NCBI GenBank assembly: GCA_003133685.1
Contig: PKYQ01000019.1
Coordinates: 16,050 to 60,117, forward strand
Source of the DNA: Acidimicrobiaceae bacterium
GTDB lineage: Bacteria > Actinomycetota > Acidimicrobiia > Acidimicrobiales > RAAP-2
DNA length: 44,068 bases
Reading direction: 5' to 3'
The position numbers and the translations under genes are program-made. The notes below the pieces were generated by a model that was not told the origin of the DNA, ran no database searches, and was given only the letters and a program-made list of their open reading frames with translations. This document shows, piece by piece, positions 7,897 to 17,339 of the stretch (its first letter is position 1; each line of letters opens with the position of its first letter).

Positions 7897-8684
7897 GCGC
7901 CGACCAGGGAGTAATGCGAATCGGAGAAGTGCACGCGCAACTCCGAAAGTATTTCCCGGACATTGAACTCTCCAAGATTCGTTACTACGAGGACAAGGGA
8001 CTCGTGCAACCGAGTCGTAGTCGCAAGGGTTATCGCCTCTACTCCGAGACCGACGTCGAATGCTTACGCGAGGCGATTCGATTGGCGCAAGAAGAGTTCG
8101 TGCCACTGCGCGTCGTGCGGCTTCGATTGATCGAACAGGGTCTCTTGAAGGACGTGCCGGTGTCCTCGAGTCCGCGTCACGCCGCGCGCGAAGCGCTTTC
8201 CAACGTCGTGTCGATTCCGGTGCCGCCGTCGACACCCTCCGCGCGACCCGTGTTGAAAGTCGTGGCGCCGAGTGACGACAGTGTCGCGACGGGCGATCAG
8301 CACTACCTGTCGATGGCGGAGTTCTTCAGTATGACTGGACTGGCGCCCGCCGCGCTGACCCAACTCCACGCGCTCGGCCTGCTCGCGCCGGTGTCGCTCG
8401 GCAACGAGATCGCCTTCACCGAGTTCGACGTGCGCGTCGCGACCCTCGCCCGGACGCTCCTCGAGCGCGGACTTGACATCCGACTGCTCGGCTCGCTGCG
8501 ACGCGTCGCCGAGCGCGAGGTGGGGCTGATCGACGACCTCTGCGCACCGTGGCGATCGAAGGTGAGTGGACTCTCCGGAGAGCAGGCCCGCGAGGTCACG
8601 GTGGAACTGGCCGCCGAGGTTGGCGCGCTGCGCTCGGTGTTGTACGAGCGCGCGTTGCAGGACTACCTGGGTCGCTCGACGTAA
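7893..8684 (+). CDS. MerR-family transcriptional regulator (Rv1828-like)
   Basis: 263 residues; the start is fixed by the ATGA overlap with the FHA stop and GGAGG at 7881-7885. The N-terminal winged-helix domain has the MerR pattern LSKIRYYEDKGLVQPSRSRKGYRLYSETDV (residues ~25-55). Residues ~140-260 form a second domain beginning LSMAEFFSMTGLAPAALTQLHALGLLAP, itself like a MerR helix-turn-helix, followed by helices that probably form the dimer and effector part. This two-part build and its position after the FHA gene match Rv1828. The effector is unknown; no cysteine metal site is seen. Confidence 0.88.
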   Translation: MSADQGVMRIGEVHAQLRKYFPDIELSKIRYYEDKGLVQPSRSRKGYRLYSETDVECLREAIRLAQEEFVPLRVVRLRLIEQGLLKDVPVSSSPRHAAREALSNVVSIPVPPSTPSARPVLKVVAPSDDSVATGDQHYLSMAEFFSMTGLAPAALTQLHALGLLAPVSLGNEIAFTEFDVRVATLARTLLERGLDIRLLGSLRRVAEREVGLIDDLCAPWRSKVSGLSGEQAREVTVELAAEVGALRSVLYERALQDYLGRST

Positions 8685-8704
8685 TTTTTCGGCCGGCCTC
8701 GGTC

Positions 8705-8716
8705 TAGGCTCTGAAT
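8705..8716 (+). promoter_or_regulatory. Leaderless-type -10 box for the BFN gene
   Basis: TAGGCT at 8705-8710 is six bases before the ATG at 8717. Confidence 0.5.
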
Positions 8717-9238
8717 ATGGTTGAAGTAGTCCTCCGGGCAGTGCGCGTCGACGTCGGTTCCTCGACCCCCCTGTTGCTGCTCGAAGAGGTGTCGGGCACG
8801 CGAGTCCTGCCGATCTTCATCGGTGCACCGGAGGCTGCGGCTATCGCCTACGCGTTGCAGGGTGTGAAGGCTCCACGACCGATGTCACACGATCTCCTCG
8901 GCAACGTCATCGTGGCCCTCGGTGCACAACTCTTCGCCGCCGAGATCACCGAACTTCGCGATAACACCTTTTACGCGAACCTACGATTGCTTCGCGATCG
9001 CGACGAGATCAACGTGAGTGCGCGACCGAGTGACGCCGTCGCCCTCGCGCTTCGTGTCGGCGCGCCGATCCTCGTGAACGACGATTTGATGGCGGCCGAA
9101 GGAAGAGTCATGGAACTCGACCTTGACGACGACGATGCTGACGACGAAGGCGACACCGACGTGCCAAACGAAGCGGACCTCGTCGCCGAGCTGAGAGAGT
9201 TCCTTGACACGATCCGGCCCGAGGACTTTGGTCAGTGA
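8717..9238 (+). CDS. Bifunctional nuclease (DUF151) family protein
   Basis: 173 residues. The BFN/DUF151 domain spans ~1-135: VLPIFIGAPEAAAIAYALQG is the family's most conserved block, and INVSARPSDAVALALRVGAPI the second. Family members have been described as nucleases with DNase and RNase activity, but the bacterial role is unsettled. A very acidic stretch LDLDDDDADDEGDTD and a short helical tail with ELREFLDTIRPEDF follow; such a tail is common in actinobacterial versions. Same position as Rv1829. The stop overlaps the next start by GTGA. Confidence 0.9.
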   Translation: MVEVVLRAVRVDVGSSTPLLLLEEVSGTRVLPIFIGAPEAAAIAYALQGVKAPRPMSHDLLGNVIVALGAQLFAAEITELRDNTFYANLRLLRDRDEINVSARPSDAVALALRVGAPILVNDDLMAAEGRVMELDLDDDDADDEGDTDVPNEADLVAELREFLDTIRPEDFGQ

Positions 9239-9840
9239 GACGTGGCCTCACCTCGGTCGCCATTTTCGTCGCCTTCATCGTAATCCTGACGTTGAGTCGA
9301 CACGTCATCGATTCGACCTCCGGTACCACGACGACGATCAACACCGTCCCGGTGACCACGACCACCGTTGCCGCCACGACGACGTCGTCCGCGACATCGG
9401 CCACGACCTGTCAGGGCGGCTCGTTTACTGGCCTCTTCAATGAGGGTGAGGGCGCGGCCGGCACGGTCAAGGCGAGCGTCACGTTGACCAAGCACACCGC
9501 CGGCACCTGTGTGATCAAGGGCTGGCCGATCCTCACCCTGCAAGACAAGACCGGCGCGGTCCTGCCACTCAACCTCGTGGACGAGTCGGGTAGCAAGAAC
9601 GTGATTCCATTCCCCGCCCCTAAGGCGAATGAACCGCCCACTGTGCTGACGATGTCGAACGGATCTGTTACCAACTTCTCACTGGCCTACTCGAGCGTGC
9701 AAACGGCCAATACGGTCTGTGACAATGCGGTCACGATTAGCGTGCAGTTCGCAACTGGGGGAGCGTCGGTGCCGGTGACACCGGCCTATCCGGTCCAACC
9801 CTGCGATAACGGCAAGATCTGGATCAGTCCCTTCTACTAG
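9235..9840 (+). CDS. Membrane-anchored or secreted DUF4232-type protein
   Basis: 201 residues. One N-terminal hydrophobic segment (about residues 6-22), with no lipobox cysteine, then a Thr/Ser-rich linker (residues ~30-58) of the kind that spans a cell wall, then an extracytoplasmic domain with four cysteines (TTCQGG, GTCVIKGWP, NTVCDNA, QPCDNG). GTCVIKGWPILTLQDKTG matches the start of DUF4232, a beta-sandwich common in secreted actinobacterial proteins and of unknown function. GTGA overlap with the BFN gene suggests co-expression. 139 bp then separate it from the permease gene, with no clear terminator. Confidence 0.75.
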   Translation: MRRGLTSVAIFVAFIVILTLSRHVIDSTSGTTTTINTVPVTTTTVAATTTSSATSATTCQGGSFTGLFNEGEGAAGTVKASVTLTKHTAGTCVIKGWPILTLQDKTGAVLPLNLVDESGSKNVIPFPAPKANEPPTVLTMSNGSVTNFSLAYSSVQTANTVCDNAVTISVQFATGGASVPVTPAYPVQPCDNGKIWISPFY

Positions 9841-9979
9841 GGCGCGTTACTGGCGTGTAGGAATACGGACATTCTTCAAAGGCAACGCGCGCCGTTCAAC
9901 TACATTCTTTTCTAAGCGTCAACGTAGACGATGGTCGAGCGTTTCATTACTCGGTCCGACATTGCAACAAGGGGGAAGA

Positions 9980-11467
9980 ATGAGTGACGGATTGGGTGCC
10001 GACTATCTGGGGGCGAAGCAACCGGAGAACAGCGGCCATGAACGGCTTCGCAAGGGTCAACTAGGTCCACTGGATATTGCCGCAGCGACGATGGCCAACA
10101 TCGGCCCGGCGATGAGTTTCTACTTCGGCTTTGGCTACCTGGCCTATACGGCCGGATTGGCGTCGCCACTCACCATCATTCTGGCGGGTGCTGCCATTCT
10201 CTTTCTCGGTAACACGCTGTCGGAGTTCTGCAAGGTGTTGCCTTCGACGGGCGGGTTCATCTCATTCATCGGAAAGACCTTTGGCGGACGCGTTGCGGTG
10301 ACGACCGCGCTCATGACGGGCGCGGGCTATATCGCCGCCATGGCGTCAGTGGTGGCAATCGTCGGCGGGTTCTTCCAGATCATTTTGAAGAATTACAACG
10401 TGTCGGGTCTCGAAAATGTGCCGTGGATAATCTGGACGCTGATCTTCTTAGCGTTTGCGGTGTTCATGATGATTCGAGGAATCTCAATCTCCACGAGGAT
10501 CGCCGGAATCTTCTTCGCGTTTGAAATTATCGTGTTGGTGGTCGTCAGTGTGATTGCCCTGATCAAGTTCCACGGTTCGATATCGTTCCGACCCTTTGAA
10601 CCCAAGAACATTCACAACGGCTTCAGTGGATTGGCGGCCGGTTTTCCGCTCGCCATCTATCTCTTCATCGGGTGGGAGAACTCTGCGGCGTTGGCCGAAG
10701 AAACTGACAATCCGCGCAAGAACATTCCGAAGGCAGTATTTCTATCGACGCTCATCATGTTGGTTGCCTACGTTCTCTTCGCCTTTTCGACGGTCGTGGG
10801 ATTCAAGAACAACGTCGGCAACCTGGACAGCGCAGCGATCCCCTTCATCACCGTCGCCAAGGGCGTGCTCGGCGCCGCGCTGTTCTTCGCGCTTCTCGCG
10901 GGCATGACGTCGACGTTGGGTGCGTTGATCGCGGGTACGAACTCGCAGGCGCGTTTGATCTTCAACGCCGGACGCGAAGGCTTGCTGCCGAAGTTCATCG
11001 GGAAGGTTGACGACACTCGTCGTACGCCAATCAACGCCCTATTTGTGTTTCTCGGCACGGCGTTGGCGATCCTAGGAGTGTGGGGTCTTTTGCACATAAT
11101 TGGCGATCCCGCGAACGCGGCGTCGATGAACCCAGTCGCTTTCTTCGCCGAGTCTTCGACGTTTGGCACGATCCTCGTGATCGTGGTCTACGCGCTGAGC
11201 AATCTGGCTTTGCCCTTCTATTACAAGCGATTTCATCCAGATCTGTTTAACTCGTTCCGCCATGTTGTGCTGCCGGCGATTGGATTTATCTTGATTGCGG
11301 TTCCTCTCTATTACCTGGCTCGGCCGAATCCTCCGACACCACCGTTCAACTGGTACCCGTGGGTCGCGGGTGGATTCATCGTCGTGGCGTTCGTCTACGC
11401 GTGTGTTCTCGTGAATCGGGACCCCGGTATTGGTGATCGCGTCGGATCGATCGTCGCCGACGAATAG
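9980..11467 (+). CDS. APC-superfamily amino acid permease
   Basis: 495 residues from the ATG at 9980, preceded by GGGGGAAG. About 12 hydrophobic segments are visible. The family motif near the first helix is IAAATMANIGPAMSFYFGFG, and GWENSAALAEETDNPRKNIPKA is the conserved loop after TM6; GTNSQARLIFNAGREGLLP is the TM8-9 loop of amino acid/polyamine permeases. It probably imports an amino acid or amine by cation symport. Neighbours give no clear substrate. A TTG six codons upstream is in frame but has a worse context. Confidence 0.88.
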   Translation: MSDGLGADYLGAKQPENSGHERLRKGQLGPLDIAAATMANIGPAMSFYFGFGYLAYTAGLASPLTIILAGAAILFLGNTLSEFCKVLPSTGGFISFIGKTFGGRVAVTTALMTGAGYIAAMASVVAIVGGFFQIILKNYNVSGLENVPWIIWTLIFLAFAVFMMIRGISISTRIAGIFFAFEIIVLVVVSVIALIKFHGSISFRPFEPKNIHNGFSGLAAGFPLAIYLFIGWENSAALAEETDNPRKNIPKAVFLSTLIMLVAYVLFAFSTVVGFKNNVGNLDSAAIPFITVAKGVLGAALFFALLAGMTSTLGALIAGTNSQARLIFNAGREGLLPKFIGKVDDTRRTPINALFVFLGTALAILGVWGLLHIIGDPANAASMNPVAFFAESSTFGTILVIVVYALSNLALPFYYKRFHPDLFNSFRHVVLPAIGFILIAVPLYYLARPNPPTPPFNWYPWVAGGFIVVAFVYACVLVNRDPGIGDRVGSIVADE

Positions 11468-11482
11468 CGGCAACTCGTCAGA

Positions 11483-12469
<987 letters not shown>

Positions 12470-12481
12470 CCAGTAACACTA
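12470..12481 (-). promoter_or_regulatory. Leaderless-type -10 box for the MDR oxidoreductase
   Basis: On the minus strand TAGTGT, six bases, then the GTG at 12469. Confidence 0.45.
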
Positions 12482-12516
12482 CGGCCCAAAAGAGTTGCTT
12501 CTCCCCGACGCCTACC

Positions 12517-13308
12517 ATGACGATGGTGACGATCATCTCATTGAACGACCATCCGACGTGGGCTCGACTGCCGCGGCGCAGGGGCCCCACGGTCGTACTC
12601 CTTCATGGCGGTATGAGCAGCAGTGGAAGCTTGCTCAAGTCGATTGGACCGTCGCTCGCGAAGCGCTACCGAATCGCGGCCTTCGACCGGCGTGGTCACG
12701 GTCGAACCGGTGACACCGATGAACCGTTCTCGTACGAGGCGATGGCGACCGAAACGATCGCCTTCATCGAGTACCTCAAACGACGGGTCTCGTTGGTGGG
12801 CCACAGTGACGGTGGCAACATCGCCTTGATCGTCGCGATGCGTCGCCCCGACCTCGTGCGTCGAATCGTCGCAGTCGGCGCGAACTACCACTTCGAGGGA
12901 TTGATGCCCCTTCCCAGTTTCGATGTCGACAGTGAGGAGTTCGCCCAATGGGCGCAGCGTTTCGGCGAGAACTCGCCGGACGGTCCCGAACACGCTCGTG
13001 CGGTTGAGGAGAAGACTCGAATCATGACGTTCTCTCAGCCGACGCTCACGACCCAGGACCTCGTGACAATTTCGGTGCCGACGTTGGTGATGGCCGGCGA
13101 CGACGACGTGGCGACCCTGTCACATACCTGTTCGATGTACGAAGCGATTCCTGAGGCACAACTGGCCATCGTCCCCGGCACGTCGCACATGCTCTTGAAG
13201 GAGCGCACGAAAGAGAGCGTACGCATCATCGATCGCTTCTTGAGATCGAAGCTGCCACCGGTGACCTTCGCTCCCATGCGCCGGCCGAGTATCGACGCGG
13301 GTGACTAG
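12517..13308 (+). CDS. Alpha/beta-fold hydrolase
   Basis: 263 residues from ATG 12517; starts at 12523 or 12526 are also possible because TACCAT lies just before them. The catalytic triad is visible: nucleophile Ser in VGHSDGGNIAL, acid Asp in VMAGDDDVATL and His in GTSHMLLKE. The oxyanion loop is LLHGGMSSSGS. The fold and length match small esterases, lactonases or epoxide-type hydrolases. No cap-domain motif identifies a substrate. Divergent from the MDR gene, with the GT87-like gene ~40 bp downstream. Confidence 0.85.
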   Translation: MTMVTIISLNDHPTWARLPRRRGPTVVLLHGGMSSSGSLLKSIGPSLAKRYRIAAFDRRGHGRTGDTDEPFSYEAMATETIAFIEYLKRRVSLVGHSDGGNIALIVAMRRPDLVRRIVAVGANYHFEGLMPLPSFDVDSEEFAQWAQRFGENSPDGPEHARAVEEKTRIMTFSQPTLTTQDLVTISVPTLVMAGDDDVATLSHTCSMYEAIPEAQLAIVPGTSHMLLKERTKESVRIIDRFLRSKLPPVTFAPMRRPSIDAGD

Positions 13309-13337
13309 AAAGAGCGTCACAAAAAGGCGGTAATGGG

Positions 13338-13349
13338 TACAATTGCGCA
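13338..13349 (+). promoter_or_regulatory. Leaderless-type -10 box for the GT87-like gene
   Basis: TACAAT at 13338-13343 is a near-consensus -10 box and lies six bases before the ATG at 13350. Confidence 0.55.
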
Positions 13350-14624
13350 ATGCTGACGCGGTTCTCATTCGCGCGCACCCGCCTTTTGACGTGGTGGGGA
13401 GCGCTCCCGGGACTGAGCAGCGACGCACTCCTTTACGCTCTCTCGGCCCTCTTCGCCCTCGGCCTCGGCGTGACGTCGCGCCAGGGAGCTCAGTGGCAGT
13501 GGGGATATCTAGCGACCGCGCCGTACGCGCTGTGCGCCCTGCTCGCCTACGGTTTCCATCGACTGAAGTTGCGTCGCACGTCAATGATTCGGATGGCTCT
13601 CTTGACGCTCGTCCTGCTCGGCTCGGTCGCGATACCGCTCGGACTCGAAGCCCGCTGGCGAGTGGCCCAGCCCGAGGTCGGCGTGATCCAGCGCGCGGGC
13701 GACAACCTGAGCAAGGACCGCAATCTCTATCCGTCGTACGACAAGCACGGGAAACTGATCAATCCGATCGCGGGAATTCCGGCCTACGAGTCATTCTTCC
13801 CGTACTTCCCACTTATGGGCGTCTTCGGTCTGCCGTCAGCCGAGACGCACAAGAGCAAGGGTTTGACCGACCCGCGGATCGCGATGTCGCTCCTCACGTT
13901 GCTGGCGAGCGGACTGGCGCTCGGACTGCTTCGCACGTCGACGAAAAAGAAGATCCGCGTCGCCCAGTTTCTGCTGGCGTTGCCGACGGGCGCGCTGTTC
14001 TTGTCGACTGGCGGCGATGACATGCCAATCCTCGCTCTAATGCTGCTCGGGGTCACCGCACTGCAACGTCGTCAGAACAACTTCGCCGGCATCAGTCTCG
14101 GCTTGGCGGCGGCGATGAAGTTGACGGCGTGGCCCATGGCCCTCGGTGCGTTGCTCGTCGCGCGCGACTCGAAGAGCCGTTCGGACTGGAAGCGCATTGC
14201 CTTGTGGGTCGTCGCCATCGTCGTCGTGACGGTCGCCCCCTTCGCGGTCCGCGCTCCGTGGGCCTTCATGTCCAACGTCTTCGCCTTTCCCCTTGGTCTC
14301 ACGAGTGTGGCCTCACCGGCGGCGAGCGCGTTGCCCGGGCATATCCTGACGACGCTATGGGCCCCGGCCGGCCACATCCTGGCACCGGTGACATTCCTCG
14401 TCGGGGGATACTTCATGGCGAAGTACCTGCGTCGACACTGGCCGCTCACCCTCTCTCAGATACTGGCCATACTGAGCTTGGTCTTTCTCACGATGATGTG
14501 CGTCTCGTCGGCGACTCGTATTGGCTACGTGATCTATCCGCTCAACTTCGCGCTCTGGTCGTGGGCGTGTACTGAGACCGTCGTTCCCGAGAAGGTGTTG
14601 GCTCAGACCGTTTCGGAGTTTTGA
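13350..14624 (+). CDS. Polytopic membrane protein, GT87-like glycosyltransferase
   Basis: 424 residues with about ten hydrophobic segments. A periplasmic loop after the third segment (RAGDNLSKDRNLYPSYD and the FPYFPLMGVFG region) and the helix GISLGLAAAMKLTAWPMALGALL resemble the polyprenyl-phosphate-mannose-dependent alpha-mannosyltransferases of family GT87 (DUF2029). LYPSYD and the KLTAWP motif are my main basis; an acidic catalytic residue is not certain. If correct it would add a sugar to an envelope glycan or lipid on the outer face of the membrane. Its 3' end overlaps the convergent gene by 22 bp. Confidence 0.65.
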   Translation: MLTRFSFARTRLLTWWGALPGLSSDALLYALSALFALGLGVTSRQGAQWQWGYLATAPYALCALLAYGFHRLKLRRTSMIRMALLTLVLLGSVAIPLGLEARWRVAQPEVGVIQRAGDNLSKDRNLYPSYDKHGKLINPIAGIPAYESFFPYFPLMGVFGLPSAETHKSKGLTDPRIAMSLLTLLASGLALGLLRTSTKKKIRVAQFLLALPTGALFLSTGGDDMPILALMLLGVTALQRRQNNFAGISLGLAAAMKLTAWPMALGALLVARDSKSRSDWKRIALWVVAIVVVTVAPFAVRAPWAFMSNVFAFPLGLTSVASPAASALPGHILTTLWAPAGHILAPVTFLVGGYFMAKYLRRHWPLTLSQILAILSLVFLTMMCVSSATRIGYVIYPLNFALWSWACTETVVPEKVLAQTVSEF

Positions 14625-15163
14625 TAGATCCGGAAGGTCCAATGCACGAGGTTGTTCGATGACTTCGTGACCGTAATGCCGACGACCCAGTAGAAGCCGT
14701 CGTTGCCGGCCTTCTGGAAGAGCGATTGAGGCGACCCATTGCTCGACCCCTTCGAGAAGAGTCCCCAGCCGCGAGCCTCGAGTCGGGTCTTGTAGAAATT
14801 GAGGAGTGACGCGCTGTTGGTCATCGTGGTGAGCGGCTGGTAGCAGTCGAAGTCGCCGGCACCGGCGTTGGGAATAGTGCCACCGGAGTCGCCCCTCGTC
14901 CTGACCGGCACGATGAATACGTCATTGATGTTTGACGGGATCTCCGAGGAACTCGTGCAGAAGTCGAGGACGGCGGACGACGGTGCCGTGGCGAGACCAC
15001 CCACGACGACGGGCAGCGTCGTGGGTGTCGAGGTCACTCCCTGATCGGAGATGAGATTGATGATCATGAACACGACCAGTACGACGACGGCGAAGATGAG
15101 TACTCCGGCGGCCGGCCAAATGCTCGTGGTGGTCGTCAGTGGTGCGCGCGGTTCGTCGCTCAC
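14603..15163 (-). CDS. Single-pass membrane-anchored protein of unknown function
   Basis: 186 residues from the GTG at 15163, which overlaps the thiD stop as GTGA; an ATG nine bases upstream is the alternative. One membrane segment at about residues 17-40 (AAGVLIFAVVVLVVFMIINL), then a Thr/Pro linker, then an extracytoplasmic domain of ~130 residues with two cysteines (LDFCTSSSE, FDCYQPLT). The repeated S-x-LLNFYKTRLEARGW pattern resembles small secreted actinobacterial domains that I cannot name. No catalytic motif. Coupling to thiD is positional only. Confidence 0.65.
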   Translation of the reverse strand: MSDEPRAPLTTTTSIWPAAGVLIFAVVVLVVFMIINLISDQGVTSTPTTLPVVVGGLATAPSSAVLDFCTSSSEIPSNINDVFIVPVRTRGDSGGTIPNAGAGDFDCYQPLTTMTNSASLLNFYKTRLEARGWGLFSKGSSNGSPQSLFQKAGNDGFYWVVGITVTKSSNNLVHWTFRIYQNSETV

Positions 15164-15981
15164 GCGCCCCATCCCAAGTGATCAATCGGTCCGCGCCCTC
15201 GGCCGAGCTTCCAATCGGCCGCGCTGGTCAGGGCGGCGAGCACGAAGGACTTGGCGTCGCGCGCGGCGTCGGGCACGCTTCGACCGCGTGCCAGACCGGC
15301 GCAGATCGCCGCTGACAATGAACAGCCGGTGCCGTGATCGTTCGTGGTCGTCACCCGCTCGGCGTCGAAGACAAAAACCTCGCCACGACCGACCAAGACG
15401 TCAGGCGCGCGGCGTTCGGTGAGCGAACGCTCGGCGAAATGTCCGCCCTTGACGAGCGCCCAGGTCGAACCGAAGCCGAGGAGTTGGTGGGCGAGGGCGA
15501 GCATGTCGTCATGGTTCTTCACGTCATTGACGTCGACGCCGCAGAGCATCGCCGCCTCACGAAGATTGGGTGTCACGACCTCGGCGAAGGCCAACAACGT
15601 GTCGCGGTAGGCGTCGGCGCCGCCGGCGTCCATGAGGGGGTGTCCGCTCGAGGAGACCAGGACGGGATCGACGACGAGGTGGGGAAGCAGTCCTTCACTC
15701 GCGAGCTCGGCCATCTTCTCCACCGTGGCCGGTTGGGCGAGCATGCCGGTCTTGACGGCGCGTACGTCGAAGTCGTCGACGACGCTCAGCACTTGGGCGG
15801 CCACCATCAAGGGGTCGACGTTCTGCACGGAGTTCACGCCAATGGTGTTCTGCGCGGTCACGGCCGTGAGTGCGTTCGTGGCGTGGACTTCGAAGGCGCA
15901 AAAGGTGCGAAGGTCGGCCTGAATTCCGGCCCCACCGCCGGAGTCCGAGCCCGCAATCGAAAGAACGGTGAGGGGTTGCAC
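15160..15981 (-). CDS. thiD: Hydroxymethylpyrimidine/phosphomethylpyrimidine kinase
   Basis: 273 residues. It phosphorylates HMP and HMP-P to HMP-PP, the pyrimidine half of thiamine. Signatures: VLSIAGSDSGGGAGIQADLRTF at the N terminus, KTGML, PVLVSSSGHPLM, ALVKGGH, and the anion-hole motif NDHGTGCSLSAAI near residue 225. I chose the GTG at 15981 because the longer frame (to 16056) would overlap thiG and because TAAGGT lies seven bases upstream of this GTG on the minus strand. thiD and thiG are divergent from a 47-bp gap; no TPP riboswitch fits in it. Confidence 0.92.
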   Translation of the reverse strand: MQPLTVLSIAGSDSGGGAGIQADLRTFCAFEVHATNALTAVTAQNTIGVNSVQNVDPLMVAAQVLSVVDDFDVRAVKTGMLAQPATVEKMAELASEGLLPHLVVDPVLVSSSGHPLMDAGGADAYRDTLLAFAEVVTPNLREAAMLCGVDVNDVKNHDDMLALAHQLLGFGSTWALVKGGHFAERSLTERRAPDVLVGRGEVFVFDAERVTTTNDHGTGCSLSAAICAGLARGRSVPDAARDAKSFVLAALTSAADWKLGRGRGPIDHLGWGA

Positions 15982-16016
15982 TTGAACAACCTTAATGATT
16001 CGCCGAGTTGGGTTAG

Positions 16017-16028
16017 TACGCTTGGGAC
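16017..16028 (+). promoter_or_regulatory. Leaderless-type -10 box for thiG
   Basis: TACGCT at 16017-16022, six bases, then the GTG at 16029. Confidence 0.45.
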
Positions 16029-16808
16029 GTGGGAGATCTCTTTCAAGTTGGCTCACTCAGCTCTCCGTCTCGTCTCGTCGTCGGGACCGGGGGGTTCCGT
16101 TCGATGGAGGTTCTCGGGGCTTCCCTGGTCGCCTCGGAGGCGTCGATCGCTACGGTGGCGCTGCGTCGGGTTCACCCGAACGTGAAGGGTTCGATCTACG
16201 ATCTGCTCGGTCGATTGAATTTTTCGCTGCTGCCCAATACGGCCGGCTGCTTCAGCGCGGCCGAGGCCATAAAGGTCGCCGAACTCGCCCGCGAGGCCTT
16301 TGACACCAACGTTGTCAAGCTCGAGGTGATTGGCGATGACGTGACGCTGTTACCCGACACCAGCGAAACGTTGGTCGCCGCCGACCGACTCGTGCGAAGC
16401 GGCTTCGAGGTCTGGGCCTACACCTCGGATGACCTCATCGTCGCCCAGCGACTGGAACAGGCCGGCTGCGTCGCGGTGATGCCACTCGGTTCGCCAATCG
16501 GTTCCGGCCTCGGTATTCGTAACCCCCACGCCATCGCGATGATCTGTGAGCGGCTGAGCGTGCCGGTACTGCTCGACGCCGGCGTCGGCACGGCTTCGGA
16601 CGCCGCGTTGGCCATGGAACTGGGCTGCGACGGAGTACTCGCGGCCTCAGCGATCAACCGGGCCCTCGACCCGGTGATGATGGCCGAATCCCTCCGTGAC
16701 GCGGTGAGAGCCGGGTTCTTGGCCCGTCGTGCCGGTCGTATTCCACCTCGTTTGCACGCCGAAGCCTCGTCGCCGTCCTTGGGCCGGCCAGATTTGTTAT
16801 TTGAATAG
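16029..16808 (+). CDS. thiG: Thiazole synthase
   Basis: 259 residues. ThiG condenses 1-deoxy-D-xylulose 5-phosphate, dehydroglycine and ThiS thiocarboxylate to the thiazole phosphate of thiamine. The Schiff-base lysine is Lys97 in [25 protein letters not shown] and [20 protein letters not shown] are the phosphate-binding blocks, and [17 protein letters not shown] closes the barrel. thiS, thiO/thiH and thiF are not in the window, so partner proteins must be encoded elsewhere. The pairing with thiD supports a thiamine role. Confidence 0.95.
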   Translation: MGDLFQVGSLSSPSRLVVGTGGFRSMEVLGASLVASEASIATVALRRVHPNVKGSIYDLLGRLNFSLLPNTAGCFSAAEAIKVAELAREAFDTNVVKLEVIGDDVTLLPDTSETLVAADRLVRSGFEVWAYTSDDLIVAQRLEQAGCVAVMPLGSPIGSGLGIRNPHAIAMICERLSVPVLLDAGVGTASDAALAMELGCDGVLAASAINRALDPVMMAESLRDAVRAGFLARRAGRIPPRLHAEASSPSLGRPDLLFE

Positions 16809-16818
16809 GCCCGGTCAA

Positions 16819-16834
16819 ACTACACTCGTGTAGT
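16819..16834 (+). promoter_or_regulatory. Inverted repeat, candidate MerR operator
   Basis: ACTACAC-TC-GTGTAGT: perfect 7-bp arms with a 2-bp spacer, in the 72-bp gap before the merR gene at 16881. A TANNNT box (TAGTCT, 16844-16849) begins 9 bp after it, so the palindrome sits over the expected -35/spacer zone, where MerR proteins bind. Autoregulation by the downstream gene is an inference. Confidence 0.5.
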
Positions 16835-16880
16835 CCGTCGGGTTAGTCTGGACAGACCTCGGTCGGGAGGAAAACGACAC

Positions 16881-17339
16881 ATGGAAGATTCTCTAGCGTA
16901 CGGATTTAGTGGCCCGATGGTCTGTCGCCTCACGGGCGTTACGTACCGTCAGTTGGACTACTGGGCGCGAACCGATCTCGTGACGCCCTCCATCACCGCG
17001 GCCCAGGGCAGTGGTTCCAAGCGCACCTACTCCTACTCCGACGTCCTCGAAGTAAAGGTCATCAAGTCACTTCTCACCTCCGGTGTCGCGCTGAACCGCG
17101 CCCGTCAGGCCGTGGAGTGCTTGCGCAATTCCTTGGGCGCCGATCTCGCGTCCAGCAGTCTCGTGTTGAGCGACGCCGGCTCGGTGCTCGCACGTGACGA
17201 CGGCGACCTGGTGGACCTCCTTCGCGGGGGCCAGGGTGTCTTCAACATCGTTCCACTGGCGAACGTGGTCGCCGAACTTACGATCACTATTCGTCAATCG
17301 CAGCTCGCAACGTCGGAGAAGGAGACCCGTTCGGCGTGA
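16881..17339 (+). CDS. MerR-family regulator, Rv1830-like
   Basis: 152 residues, preceded by GGGAGG. The DNA-binding domain is short and typical: SGPMVCRLTGVTYRQLDYWARTDLVTPS with the wing KRTYSYSDVLEVKVIKSLL (residues ~10-65). The C-terminal half has helices and the segment LRGGQGVFNIVPLANVVAELT, found in the actinobacterial regulators near the glycine cleavage genes (Rv1830 in M. tuberculosis). No metal-binding cysteines. The stop overlaps the next start by GTGA, making one operon with the nuclease-like protein and gcvT-gcvPA-gcvPB. Confidence 0.88.
   Translation: MEDSLAYGFSGPMVCRLTGVTYRQLDYWARTDLVTPSITAAQGSGSKRTYSYSDVLEVKVIKSLLTSGVALNRARQAVECLRNSLGADLASSSLVLSDAGSVLARDDGDLVDLLRGGQGVFNIVPLANVVAELTITIRQSQLATSEKETRSA

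Noticed and set aside
15982-16028. TPP riboswitch between thiD and thiG
   Set aside because: The gap is only 47 bp and has no THI-box sequence; both genes have -10 boxes next to their starts instead.
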